Positions 1 to 10,439 are shown, counted from the first letter of the stretch. The stretch: DNA of 64,000 nucleotides from Oncomelania hupensis (GCA_036898135.1 CM072525.1:27809943-27873942), one strand, 5' to 3'. The notes: generated by a model not told the origin, from the sequence alone. A program made the numbers and translations.

Positions 1-34
1 AAATTAAATAGGAGTACTTCCTAAATAGCTGTCA

Positions 35-166
35 ACATGTATTTTGTACCGCTTTTCAGGGGAAGCAACTCTCATTGACCTACTTTCGGTTTATTTAGGC
101 GTACTGTAAACATGTATTTTGTACCGCTTTTCAGGGGAAGCAACTCTACTTTCGGTTTATTTAGGG
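35..166. repeat. Tandem duplication, ~75-bp unit
   Basis: A segment starting ACATGTATTTTGTACCGC at 35 recurs at 110, followed in both units by CTTTCGGTTTATTTAGG. The second unit lacks a few bases. It lies upstream of the first recognised exon, probably in an intron of the acyltransferase gene. No function is evident. Confidence 0.8.
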
Positions 167-185
167 ATAATGCCTATTAAATATA

Positions 186-186
<1 letters not shown>

Positions 187-216
<30 letters not shown>

Positions 217-246
217 CACGCACACAACAACAACGACACACACACT
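187..246. repeat. (CA)n microsatellite
   Basis: An interrupted CACACA tract with CG and CAA variants. The poly-Thr/His reading frames across it are products of the repeat and not genes. Confidence 0.9.
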
Positions 247-392
247 CACGTTTCCCTTCTCCCTACCACCACCCTCAAACCTCCAATGCCATTATGGTGT
301 ACGCCCTTAATTTTAATTAATGTTTTATTGGTCGGAGTTCTCAGGAAATAGGGTTCTGTCCCTTGCATATATGTGTGTGTTCAATGACAACT

Positions 393-560
393 GTAATCTT
401 TCAGTCGTTGGGGAGAGAGAGGTGTTTGAACCCTACCTTTTCTCAAGGCCAGCTTAATGAGGGTGGTGCATATCTCCTGTTTCTCGCTGCTTTACCTTAC
501 CCGATTTTAAACAGATCCAGGTACCCATTCATAGCTAGGTGGACTGGGGTGTTTCGTGCG
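393..560 (-). repeat. Partial copy of the 5S/tRNA-type SINE body
   Basis: The stretch around GGCCAGCTTAATGAGGGTGG, then CTCGCTGCTTTACCTTACCC and a GGTACCCATTCATAGCTAGG-like segment, matches the body of the SINE at 38845-39145 in order and orientation. The promoter-bearing head is not recognisable here, so this is an older or truncated copy lying in an intron. Confidence 0.55.
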
Positions 561-623
561 CTTGTTTCAATCCTTTTTTTATTTTTTTATTTTATTTATT
601 TTTTAAGTCCTTTTACTTGTCTG

Positions 624-624
<1 letters not shown>

Positions 625-669
<45 letters not shown>
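625..669. repeat. (ATA)n microsatellite
   Basis: About fourteen ATA/TAA units, ending roughly 45 bases before the acceptor of the exon at 716. Confidence 0.95.
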
Positions 670-715
670 AATCTGTATACTCAATTTTAAGCAATCTCTC
701 GTTTTCTTGTGGCAG

Positions 716-1244
716 TTTCCGCTGATCTTGCTGTGGGGGCTGTCTCTGTCAATAATCGTCATACTGCCCTACATTACTTACGTGGAGAACCAGGTTGGTG
801 GGCGAAAGTGGACAGGTGTGGAGACGGCCCTGTATGAATCACTGTCCAGACCACTTTGGGGCATGGCTCTGGCATGGGTCATCTTTGCCTGTACCAATGG
901 ACAAGGAGGTAGGGAGAAATAATTGTAAAATAATCTCTGCGAGTAGTGTTTGTCCGAATTTATTTTCTTGTGTATAAAGTATTGTTAATATATATGTGGG
1001 TTTGTGTGTTTGTTTGTTTGTTTGTTTCTTTGTTTAAGTATATGTTTGCTAAATAAGTGAATGGTCTAAAATCATTGTAATAAATGCTTAGACTTTAATA
1101 GACTTGAAGTAATAGATTTATAGAATTAAACTGTTCTTCCGAAGATAGGTAATATGGTGTGTAAATAAGGTCTGTGGTGGTGGTGATAGTGATGGAGATG
1201 ATGGTAGTGTTCGAGATTTTGTTAAAGTTTCTGCGGGGCTGTCG

Positions 1245-1306
<62 letters not shown>

Positions 1307-2021
1307 GTCATCTTCTTAGTCATCATCATAGTCATCCTCCTCCTCCTCCTCCTCCTCCTCATCATCATCATCATCATCGTCACACCATCACAACCAACAT
1401 GAATTTTTTTTTTTTTTTTTTTGTAAGCTTACAGTTATGTTGGTGTTTAGTAGAAGTAGTAGCAGCAGTAGCAGCAACTGCATATGTCAGCAGCAGCAAT
1501 ACCAACCGGCTGCCGCAGTATAGAAGGAACCTGTACTAACAATGAACTAACTGTTTGGTTTCAGCATTCATCAACAAGCTGCTATCATGGACTGCCTTTA
1601 TCCCGCTCAACCGTATCACGTACGGCGTATATCTTCTGCACCCCATGCTCATCGCTGTTGTCATTGAATCACGCCACAACGGCATCTACATCGAATTTTA
1701 TCAAGTGGTAAGATCCTGATGAATAGATGGTTCCTATGTTACCGTTTCCTGCCACAACTTTTTAAGGCCAGTTTCCATTATTGAACGGTCTACCTCGACG
1801 TTAGCCGAGAGGTCTATCTATCTATGGAGCGTAGTACTGACCCTCGGGCAAGAATAATTATTGCCTTAAGCAGAACAGGATAGTGCATTTGCCTAAAGTT
1901 ACATAAAGCATTAGAAAATAAAATATCGGATGAAACTGGTGCCTTGAAAAGGTTGTGATGTTGTAAAGAACGGAAGGCCATGATAAAACCTTTACGTGCA
2001 CCCCTGCCGGTAATAATAATA

Positions 2022-2058
<37 letters not shown>

Positions 2059-2255
2059 GTGTATTTATATAGAGCTTAAATTTAAGCTTAAGTGCACAAA
2101 TATTTTGTAAATATCATTGTTGGTCTGAAAATGCAGGGCCATAGTTATGTTGAGACTGTTATGTTAATAGGCCTGCCTATATTCATGAATTTTTAATAAT
2201 AATAATAATTATAATAATAAATAACGATGACTATGATGATGATGATGATGATGAT

Positions 2256-2310
<55 letters not shown>

Positions 2311-2639
2311 TGCTATATACGCGATTTTCCCCAAAATATCAATCAGGCTCAAAGCGCAGCATTATGTACCAAAATACACGCTCACGTGTTTCAGCCACTT
2401 TAACAAACAAAACAAACACGCACCTAACGCTGAAACATGATGTGTAACTGCAAGGGGATCGCTATTTTTACAATATTCCTTTATTTTTTTATTTCTTTAT
2501 TTTTAAGGCGTACGAGTTCATCGCAAACTGGGTAGTGTCCTACATGCTTGCCTTCCTCCTCATCACCTTCGTGGAGTCACCGTTTACCACGCTTGAAGGC
2601 AACATCCGAGCACATCTGGGCCACAAGAAGAAGCATTGA
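716..2639 (+). CDS. NRF-6-like acyltransferase 3 family protein, C-terminal three exons (partial)
   Basis: The 3' end of a multipass membrane protein of the nose-resistant-to-fluoxetine (nrf-6) group, which carry an acyltransferase-3 domain and in worms affect lipid transport and drug response. The earlier exons lie left of the window. I place exons at 716-908, 1565-1707 and 2508-2639 (TGA 2637-2639). All junctions are AG/GT and phases agree (193 nt leaves one base, the next exon restores frame, the last has 44 codons). The visible ~155 residues contain four hydrophobic helices: one starting LILLWGLSLSIIVILPY, one around RPLWGMALAWVIFACTN, one with the family-typical PLNRITYGVYLLHPM stretch, and one before ESPFTTLE near the C terminus. 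The tail HLGHKKKH is short and basic, probably cytosolic. Which family member this is, and its substrate, cannot be told from the fragment. Confidence 0.85.
1243..1388. repeat. (CAT)n/(CTC)n compound microsatellite
   Basis: A long CAT run, then CTC, then CAT again, inside the intron between exons 716-908 and 1565-1707. The predicted poly-His peptide is an artefact. A poly-T run follows at about 1405. Confidence 0.95.
2010..2060. repeat. (TAA)n microsatellite with LINE/SINE-like tail
   Basis: AATAATAG units followed by TGTATTTATATAGAGCTTAA, which resembles the reversed GCGCTATATAAA terminus seen on retroposons elsewhere in this window. Probably an old retroposon tail on the - strand. Confidence 0.5.
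2193..2450 (-). mobile_element. L2-like retroposon 3' end with (GAT)n tail
   Basis: A GAT/AAT repeat is followed by GAATGCTATATACGCG, then CAATCAGGCTCAAAGCGC, then a segment with ACACGCTCACG. The same modules occur in opposite orientation at 55500-55685, next to a (TAT)n run. I read this as the minus-oriented 3' end of an L2-type element whose microsatellite is the retroposition tail. It lies in the last intron of the acyltransferase gene. Confidence 0.6.
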
Positions 2640-2852
2640 TGTCACATTGCGTCATCTTTCATGACGTCGTATCATGTTTTACATCATTTTTCTGTTTTAG
2701 TTGATTCATTGTTTACCCATCACAAACAGGTTTTCTGACTCGTATCATTCCTCATATTTTGTTTCTAAAGTCGTTTTTATAATTTCAGATTCGTTTTATC
2801 ATGCATAGACCTAATTTGTTACCGATTCATATCATGAATCAGAGTATGCTTT

Positions 2853-4026
2853 TGACGTCAGAACATAATATGACGTCAGAAACATACATGATCCATGATA
2901 CATCTTAAGTATGTTTTGGACCTCATATTATATTTTGAGGTCGTTATATCTGATCCCTACTGCCTCAATGTTTTATAAGGTCTTATTTCTATTGTGTGTC
3001 ATTTATTTAGTTTCTTATTGTTATATTGTTTTGTAACACTGTTTTTGACGTCACACTACCCCCGTTGGGGTACTGGGGGTTTCAGTATAAATAGTATCCC
3101 CACTTTCTTGAAATTTAGTGCTTTAAATTCCCACTGTCGCTGTCTTTCTCCTTTGTTCTTTCTCATTCCTACTCTGTTCTGTCAATCTACTATACTATCT
3201 TCTTCTTCGCTAGACCAGTCTCCTACCTTTTTTCTTGTAAACTCTTCCGGGACAAGACTCCTTGTTTGTGTATGAGGTCTGTTGGATCAGCTTGGGAATA
3301 TTGGACGCTTTCTGCCAGGTGGTCACTAGGGCTTCCTATGATGTTATTATTTAGCAATGTAGGCTTTTTATATGTATGTGTTTTGTTGATAATTTATAAT
3401 GATGTTTGTATTCTATTTTGTTTTTATAAACGGGGGTTCGATAAGTTGGGGTGAAGCCTCAGCCGTCCTCTGCGTGGGATGTATTTATTGTAAAGTGACT
3501 GGCTGGTGGAGAGCTTTCGGTTTTACCACTAGGGTTGTTTCAGCAGATCTTTTATGCGGATCGGGGGTTGTCCGGTCCTGATTTGGCTCGGAAGAGTCCG
3601 CTGGACCTAAAGCAATAATAATGTAATGTAATGTAATGACGTCACACTCTGCTTTTTGTTTTATATATCACAATAATGTGTCTTCATTCCCGGTTACACT
3701 TCTTATTTTATTTTTTGACGTCGTATTAAAACGCGTTCACTTCCTTTTGCCTTTTTGATGGGCAACACTATAAACAACGATGACCGCAGTATTGTGGTGA
3801 CGTCACCAATTACGTGTTTTTTGTATCTGTCGGTCTTTCTTCTGCTCCGTAATCACGTTACCTTTGACGGGAATAATTATTGTGATGGATTTCTATCAAA
3901 ATGTGCACCTCACTACTTCAACATAGCCTTTGTTATTTAATTGTGACACCTCTTTGCCTTGTTCTTGCTATGACGTCACTGGTGTTGAATGTGACGTCAC
4001 TGCACACACCCTCTTGAATGACGTCA
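2853..4026. promoter_or_regulatory. Cluster of perfect CRE octamers
   Basis: The palindrome TGACGTCA occurs at 2853, 2871, 3046, 3637, 3798, 3971, 3992 and 4019, with near matches (TGACGTCG) at about 2661 and 3717. The copy at 3637 arose as a target-site duplication of the one at 3046 when a family A retroposon inserted. Flanking bases differ among sites, so this is not simply a tandem repeat. CREB/ATF proteins bind this octamer. Position just 3' of the acyltransferase gene leaves its target gene open. The sites are seen; function is inference. Confidence 0.5.
3058..3636 (+). mobile_element. Family A retroposon, full-length-type copy 1
   Basis: A ~580-bp element that begins ACCCCCGTTGGGG, has TATAAATAG about 30 bases in, and ends in CTGGACCTAAAGCAA followed by (ATGTA)n. 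It is bounded by an exact 12-bp duplication, TGACGTCACACT, at 3046-3057 and 3637-3648. Related copies lie at 5534, 10611, 11530, 12706, 17641, 18418 and 57127. Target duplication, microsatellite tail and 5' truncation of other copies show LINE-driven retroposition. Repeated short reading frames (for example from the MCMRSVGSAWEYW stretch) occur in several copies but show no domain, so I treat the element as non-coding. No tRNA, 5S or 7SL promoter was recognised. Confidence 0.85.
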
Positions 4027-4040
4027 CTTGCTTATTTCAT

Positions 4041-4985
4041 TGTGAGATATCTCACTGTTATACACTCCTGGGTTGTTTTAACTAAAAGGCCTGCTGGACC
4101 TAGTTTTGTGCTTGGTGACATTTGTAAGCCTACATTTTTGCTTATAGTTTTTTGTATTTGTGGATCGGTTAATGGGGCCCGTTCACCTCAAAGCCTTTTG
4201 TAATGTAGTTTTAACTTTGTTGTTTATAAACAGCCAATCAAATCATGCTCGTGAACTGAATACCGCAACTGAACGCGGCCAATCCGTTTTTAACTTTTGC
4301 ACGTATATGTCGGATGGGAGGGTGGGAGGGGTGGGGTGGGAGAATGTCAAAAAGCAAACGCAGATCTTCCAATCAGTAGCATTAAACCGTGCATTCTAAA
4401 GATTTCCTCTCCCTTTAGCCAACGTTGACAGTTTTATTTGACTACAAGGGCATTAACCAAGTAGGAGTGTATCCTCCATAAAAAAGCGATATGAGGTCCT
4501 CAGTAGCACAGGGGTAGCAAGCCCTATGTAACTTACCGCTTTGCTATCGAAGAAATCGCTTGTTCTGAAAGGGGGGAAAAAAAAGCAACTTTGTATAACT
4601 ATTATTATTATGTAATATTGTGATGTAAGAATCAGAATGATGCATTGATTTATAGATTAGATCTGGCTGTGTTTATTATTGCGAATCAAGGATGCATGCA
4701 TGCATCAGCTGCATCTTTCAGTGAAAGAAGAATGTACTTCCGGCCTGCTTGTATTTTACACCTTTAGCCATCAAACGAACAAGTGTTCATCGTTTTTACA
4801 TGTTATTCTATGCATTCCTGTTATCCATCTGGCATCCAGAACGTTTTAACCACACACAAACTTTGTTGATTTTTGTTAAAGCATTTTGGCAGGGTATTAG
4901 ATAGATAATGATATGAAAGGTTTGTGTGTTTATGTTAAAGTGTGAATGGGATTGTTGGTGTGAGTGAGTGAATGCGAGTGTGTGC
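4041..4985. other. Intergenic, no gene recognised
   Basis: AT-rich sequence with short open frames of no known similarity. It contains a G-rich patch near 4310-4345 (GGGAGGGTGGGAGGGGTGGGG) and no RNA gene that I can support. Confidence 0.6.

Positions 4986-5034
<49 letters not shown>
4986..5034. repeat. (TG)n(AG)n microsatellite
   Basis: A TGTG run passes directly into a GAGA run. Confidence 0.95.
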
Positions 5035-5038
<4 letters not shown>

Positions 5039-5400
5039 TGAATAATTGCCAAGTGTAAATGCATGTGTATGCTATGTGTCTGGGTGTGTACACGCATTTT
5101 TTTTCATAGTAAATTAGTGTTTTGAGTGAGCTTAGTGTCTATTTTACTGTATTATGTTTTACCCAGTTGATTATGTATAGCATAGTTTAGTTTAGCTCAG
5201 CATAGCACGCCGGTAGTGATGAGCTCCAGACGATTTTGCTAAAAATAATTGTAAACAAAATTCCTTTGAAATTGTATGAAAGCTAGAGAATTTATCAATA
5301 ATGAATGTATCTTAAGATGATGAAGTTTTTCGTCTTGCAATGAATGCCATGCCTTTTATCATGAAAATACAAAATTCCCATGTATTTAATGTGTATCGCC

Positions 5401-5520
5401 GCCCGGAAATAATAGGCCTTCTGTGGTATCTCAACATTACGTCACAGTTGCTAATAATATCTATTATGTAATAATGACTAATAATAACTATTACCTAATA
5501 GTAAGACATTATTTCCGGGC
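5401..5520. mobile_element. 120-bp hairpin MITE-like element
   Basis: Perfect 13-bp terminal inverted repeats, GCCCGGAAATAAT and ATTATTTCCGGGC, bound a 120-bp segment made largely of TAATAA motifs. No coding capacity. No clear target duplication is visible. It ends one base before the target duplication of the next retroposon. Confidence 0.6.
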
Positions 5521-5533
5521 TGCGAGGTTGATT

Positions 5534-6218
5534 ACCCCTTGGGGTCATGAACAATCTTGCCACTGTAGATTGTTCTAACCTATAAAGGGAAAATGTTCTA
5601 ACCTATAAAGGGAAAAGGGAAAGCCCCAGTTGAAAACCTGTCTTTCCTTTATAGGCAAGACCGATTCACTGCGGCAACAGTTCCCCCCGTTGGAGTGCCG
5701 GGGGTTTCAGTATAAATAGTATCCCCACTTTCTGGAAATTTAGTGCTTTAAATTCCCACTGTCGCTGTCTTCCTCATTTGCTCTTCTTCGCTAGATCAAT
5801 GACTACCTTTTTTCTTGAAAACTCTTCCTGGACAAGACTCCTTGTTTGTGTATGAGGTCTGTTGGATCAGCTTGGGAGTGTTGGACGCTTTCTGCCGGGT
5901 GGTCACTAGGGCTTCCTATGATGTTATTATTTAGCAATGTAGGCATTTTATATGTATGTGTTTTGTTGATAATTTATAATGATGTTTGTATTCTATTTTG
6001 TTTTTGTAACCGGGGGTTCGAGTAGTTGGGGTAAAGCCTCAGCCGTCCCCTGCGTGGGATGTCTTTATTGTAAAGTGACTGGCCGGTGGAGGGCATTCAA
6101 TTTTCCCACTAGGGTTGTTTCAGCAGATCTTTTATGCGGATCGGGGGTTGTCCGGTCCTGATTTGGCTCGGAAGAGTCCGCTGGACCTAACGCAACAATC
6201 AATCAATCAATCAATCAA
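5534..6218 (+). mobile_element. Family A retroposon copy 2, with 5' extension
   Basis: A 12-bp duplication, GCGAGGTTGATT, at 5522-5533 and 6219-6230 brackets 685 bp. The standard head (CCCCCCGTTGGAG then TATAAATAG) starts only at about 5683, so the copy carries about 150 extra bases. These begin ACCCCTTGGGG and contain a duplicated TGTTCTAACCTATAAAGGG. The tail is (AATC)n instead of (ATGTA)n. The body lacks about 40 bp present in copy 1 near the CTAGACCAGTC segment. Confidence 0.8.
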
Positions 6219-6411
6219 GCGAGGTTGATTTATTCTGGTGCGCACCTAGATGTTGCAAACATATAATTATATATATGCACATTATTTTTGTATTATATCA
6301 CATGTTCTTGAACATATCTGTTCCTCTTTTTCAGAGAAAGTGAGAAGAAAGAAGAGAGAAATCAAATGAGTTGTGGTGTGAAGGGTGTTAAAATGGTGGG
6401 TGTATACATAT

Positions 6412-6488
6412 ACTTGTGCGTGTGTGTGTGTGTGTGTTTTGGTGTGTATGTCTGTGTATGAGTTAAAGTGCACAGTTTTCACTGGCTG

Positions 6489-6543
<55 letters not shown>

Positions 6544-6545
6544 CG
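6412..6545. repeat. (TG)n and (TC)n microsatellites
   Basis: A TGTG tract at about 6418-6440 and a long TCTC tract at about 6490-6544. Reading frames across them are repeat artefacts. Confidence 0.9.
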
Positions 6546-6643
6546 GGATCTCAAGAATAATGATCAATATTAGAACGTCCGTTCATAGAGCGCGCGTCCT
6601 CGTTAATCAACGGATAGAAGTGTATGAGCCAGGCTACGTACAA

Positions 6644-7719
6644 CAGGGTGAGAATTCTCCGCGAATCCGCGGAATTCCGCGGAAGGCATTTGCATTTCCG
6701 AGAAAAAAATATTGAGTTCCGAGTATGAGAAGCTGAGGGCTACCCTTTACTGGGCATAGCGGCCAAAAGCGGCCGAAGGTCTAAACAGGCAAAACGTCCA
6801 AAGGCGTCCGTATCAACCATGTGGTTATATTCTCGTGTTGTTTGAAAGATTGCGAGACTTCCGGCAATTGACTTCCGGTTAAATTCTGTTGTGAAAACAT
6901 CCGACTACATTTCCACAAGTTTTCTCTGTGATGCGTTCGTTTTTTCGATTTTTTTTTTTCAAATTTTCTTGTGTGTGTGTCTAAAATGGATGGTTTGGAT
7001 TCTTCGACTGATGAAGGGGAGTTTATAGGCTTCCATTTATCAGACATTAAAGTGAGAGAAATGGACTTGGAGTCGGAGGAAGAGATCGGTACTGACATTA
7101 GACAATTAGTGTCAGTAGTGTGCATGCATACGATCTTTCAGACTGGCATGAAAGTGAAGAAGAGGAGGGGGCTTGTTTGGACTTTTTAAAACTTTTTTTA
7201 TTGTATATTCATGGAGTAATCAAAAACAAGACATGACAAGAGAAGTATAAAAAGGTAGATAATCAAAAGAGATTTATTTCTGTTCATTTTGCATTTTATT
7301 TCATTTAAATCTATACACTAGTCACTAATACCTAAGATGTAGTGTTTTTACTCACGTACCCCTAAATATCTCTAAAATTATAAAAATTCTTGCCTGTTTA
7401 CAGCTAAAAAAATAGACAAACGTGTGCCCAGTAAAATTTGAAATGTGGAGTTCGTGTGTAACAGTGGTGGACATCAAACTTTTGTAGGCCTACAAATCAA
7501 GATTCTTAACTTTTTTGAAAGACATGTGCATAAAACCTTTTTTGTTGTTGTTGTTGTTTCTATTCATGTTTACTTTGTGCTTTTTGCTTTCAGGAGAGGC
7601 CCTAAATTACTTTCAAAATAGCATAAATTCATTTTCTTCCAGGGGGCGAATACCGGGGCTTGGCCCCTGGGCCCCGGCCGGATTTCAGAGATTTCTTGAT
7701 TCAGTTGTTCTCCACCCTG
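6644..7719. mobile_element. Non-autonomous DNA transposon, ~1.08 kb, 6-bp TSD
   Basis: Ends are CAGGGTGAGAATTC on the left and the complement of CAGGGTGGAGAAC on the right, flanked by GTACAA at 6638-6643 and 7720-7725. The left subterminal region is a nested palindrome (CCGCGAATCCGCGGAATTCC) and the right one is GC-rich (CCCCTGGGCCCCGGCC). Inside, an acidic reading frame at 6986-7189 begins MDGLDSSTDEGEF and shifts frame near an ESEEEEG stretch. It could be a decayed N terminus of a transposase, but no catalytic motif is present. The termini look hAT-like, yet 6-bp duplications are not the usual 8, so the superfamily is left open. Confidence 0.6.
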
Positions 7720-8109
7720 GTACAAGTAGGTTAATAAAAACTTGATCATACTCGCACACTGCATAGCTGACTCTTATGTGCGGAGAGGTGAACGAAAGCC
7801 TTGGCAAGTCTCAGGTACTCGATGTGTACAGCACAAAATATTTTTTAAACTAGAAATGCGGGCAGATTTTCCATGTATTCTTGATAACGCTTCACACATG
7901 GTTAATTCTGTATAAGCCTGACAGCTGTATTCAAAAGCTGCTACTAGTTCTTCAAGCTTGTCGAGCTCATCAGCAAAAACATTAAAATACATAGGTAACA
8001 TATACCAGACGCAAGGGAAATCTTTAAAGCCTTGATGGAACATAGACCTGGGAGTACATAAACCTAGATTTTGGTTAATCCAGACCTGTGAACAGACAGA
8101 TGTAAATCT

Positions 8110-8117
8110 TGATGGAA

Positions 8118-8178
<61 letters not shown>

Positions 8179-8965
8179 GATGCTACAAGCGCCTTATTCC
8201 TAAATCAGACTCCAATGGCGGCGCACTGTAACTAACATACACTCACACTTTACAAACACCACCACCACATACACAACAAACACATTCATCACTCAAACAT
8301 GTGGTGTAAATTTATGCAAGTTGATGTTGATGTCTTGTAAGGCGCCGAAAATTCCATGTCACAAAGTCATGCTCAATGCGCACAAATAGTGTCCCAGCCA
8401 TCGGGGCGAGAGGGGGAGGGGAATGGGGGAAACAACTATTGAAACAAATGAGTTTTTAGCCCTTTTCTGAAGCCTCCTATGGACGAGTTCAGCTTCAAGT
8501 TTACTAGAAGAGAATTCCAGAGGCTCCGTGCTGCATTGTGGAAGGAGCGAACTCCTTATGTCCCGTTCAGAAGCCCAAGTCAGCACTGTGTTTCACAACG
8601 AAGTCTACGTTGGGGATTGTGACTGGAGATTAGTTCCGTGAGATATGAAGGCGCTAAGATCGTTTATGCATTGATTTTTTTTAATAGTAAAATTTACGTC
8701 CCCGGACACATTAAGCGTATAGGGGACGGGGATCAAGCTTTTTGTCAACTGGAAACCAATGGAGGGAACAACGTCCAGGAATAAGCACAATTCGAGCAGT
8801 TGTATTTTGAATTCGCTGCCCATTTCTGAAGCTGGGTTTTCGATATTCCCCAAAGGCAACTATTGTAATAGTCTAACCGGGAGAAGATGAGGGCAAAGTT
8901 GCTATTTAGAAGACTGAAAGGAATTCAAAATTTTATTTTTGATAGACGGCGTTCAACCCCATTAT
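8110..8965 (-). mobile_element. L2/CR1-like LINE 3' portion with (ATT)n tail
   Basis: Read on the - strand, fragments of the C-terminal part of a LINE polymerase appear across several frames: LDYYNSCLWGIS near 8850-8880, then a leucine-rich stretch, then LRSSLLPQ-type and NSFVS segments, in the order usual for these elements. Many stops and frame changes show it is dead. It ends with GGCGCTTGTAGCATCC and an ATT run at 8117-8178, the tail. The 5' part is missing. Confidence 0.65.
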
Positions 8966-8984
8966 TAAAGCAAGGGATGACACC

Positions 8985-9160
8985 GCAGACGGGTGAGTTC
9001 CCGGAGAAAAACTTTTGGTGGCGTGAAATATCTCGGTGCCAAAGTCACATAAATTCGTTGTCCCCTTGCGGGAACCGAGCCCGCGACCTTCGGCATAGGA
9101 AACCGTTTACTAACCAACCGCTTCACCAGGCCACCATGACCTGGAGGAAACACCAACGGG
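8985..9160 (-). mobile_element. tRNA-derived SINE, minus strand
   Basis: On the - strand TGGCCTGGTGAAGCGGTTGG resembles an A box and CGCGGGCTCGGTTCCCGC resembles a B box, separated by about 30 bases as in a tRNA head. No cloverleaf with intact acceptor stem was found, so a SINE fits better than a tRNA gene. Confidence 0.5.
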
Positions 9161-9258
9161 CTGACCCACTGTTGGTCCTATATCAGTGAACAGAAACAGC
9201 TGAGCAGTGAACTGCGAACGAGTGCCCTCTTGAAACTGGATTCTCTGCTGGGCTGTTT

Positions 9259-10323
9259 AGTTTAGTTTAGTTTAGTTTGGAGGGACTTGTATAAGCCTCG
9301 CGGCTTTTTGAATGTCCCTTTTACTTTGGGCAATTTTACTTGTCCGGTTCCATTTGCGGTTGTTAGGGGAATACTAAAGATAGACTGCTAATTAGTCATC
9401 ATACTCAAATTTTGATTTCTGTATGGAAATTACCTTTTCCAGAAGATTTTTAAAAGTGTTCAGGTTGTTAGCTCTTTTAGTATCAACTGGCAATTTATTC
9501 CATATGGGCGCAACTCTGTAGGAGAATGAGTATTTTCTTTTGTTTGTGCGGCAATGTCTTATAAGAATATTGTCCTGTGAGTTTCTTGTTCTAGAGTTAG
9601 TATTCAACTGAAACAAAGTGTTAACATCAATGTTGTCAATCCCATTAAAAATCTTGTAAGTCTGGATCAGGTCACCTCTCAATCTTCTAAATTTCAGAGA
9701 GGGCAAATCCAAAACTCTCAATCTCTCTGAGTATGGCAATTGTCTCAGCGATTTAATCATCCGAGTCGCTCTTCTTTGTACTCTCTCCAAAGCAGATGAC
9801 TGCTTCTTTAGATACGGAAACCATATCACATTCGCATATTCAAGATGTGGCCTTACATGCGATTTATACAGGCGGGTTAAGGTATCACTATCCAAGTAAG
9901 TAAAAGATCGGCGTATGATACCGAGTATTTTATTAGCCTTGGAAATTGCATTGTTTATGTGTTTATCAAAGTTTAGGTTTGTATCAAAAGTAACCCCCAA
10001 ATCTTTTTCCTCACTATTATGGTCAATCGTCACTCTGTCGTCACCTGTGGTCATCAAATAGTCATGTCCAGGATTTTTCTTACCCATATGGAGTACGTTA
10101 CTGACCAACTCAGAAGACTATCTATATCTTTTTGTAATTTATCGCACTTAGATGTCACATTATATAGTTTAGTGTCATCTGCAAAAATGCTACAATTACT
10201 AGATACTTTGTCAGGTAAGTCATTTATAAAAATTGTAAAAAGAATGGGACCCAAAATACTGCCTTGTGGTATACCACTCAGAACTGGCTCGTTACCTGAG
10301 AAATAATTTCCAACTCTGGACAA
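9259..10323 (-). mobile_element. CR1-like LINE, 5'-truncated, (AAACT)n tail
   Basis: The first part (10323 to about 10054) encodes reverse transcriptase motifs GIPQGSILGPILF and FADDTKLY. A frameshift with loss of about ten residues separates it from the second part (about 10108 to 9392), which begins near VLHMGKKNPGHDY and runs through KDLGVTFD, KILGIIRRSF, RPHLEYAN and WNKLP to the stop at 9392. These are the expected motifs of the polymerase thumb and C-terminal region of CR1/jockey-type LINEs. The tail is the TTTAG run at 9259-9280 seen on the + strand. The endonuclease and ORF1 are absent. The element is inactive. Confidence 0.85.
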
Positions 10324-10439
10324 AGGACTTCACGGAGGAGACAGCAGCTGGAAAGGGTCAACCCTGGAATTATAATTTAAGGTCACTGGGCATGCAGAGG
10401 CTGGTTTTTCAATGCTCCTGAAGAAACGTTTTAGCGAAA

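Noticed and set aside
1174..1539. Poly-His protein
   Set aside because: Translation of a CAT microsatellite inside an intron.
3266..3454. Small membrane protein ORF (MCMRSVGSAWEYW...) repeated at 10819 and 57307
   Set aside because: It recurs only because it lies in family A copies. Length and end vary between copies and no domain is visible.
6644..7719. piggyBac assignment from the acidic N-terminal ORF
   Set aside because: piggyBac inserts at TTAA; here the duplication is GTACAA and the ends are CAGGGTGAG, so the resemblance is not enough.
7774..8043. 89-codon minus-strand ORF
   Set aside because: No similarity recognised and lies among transposon remnants; probably chance.
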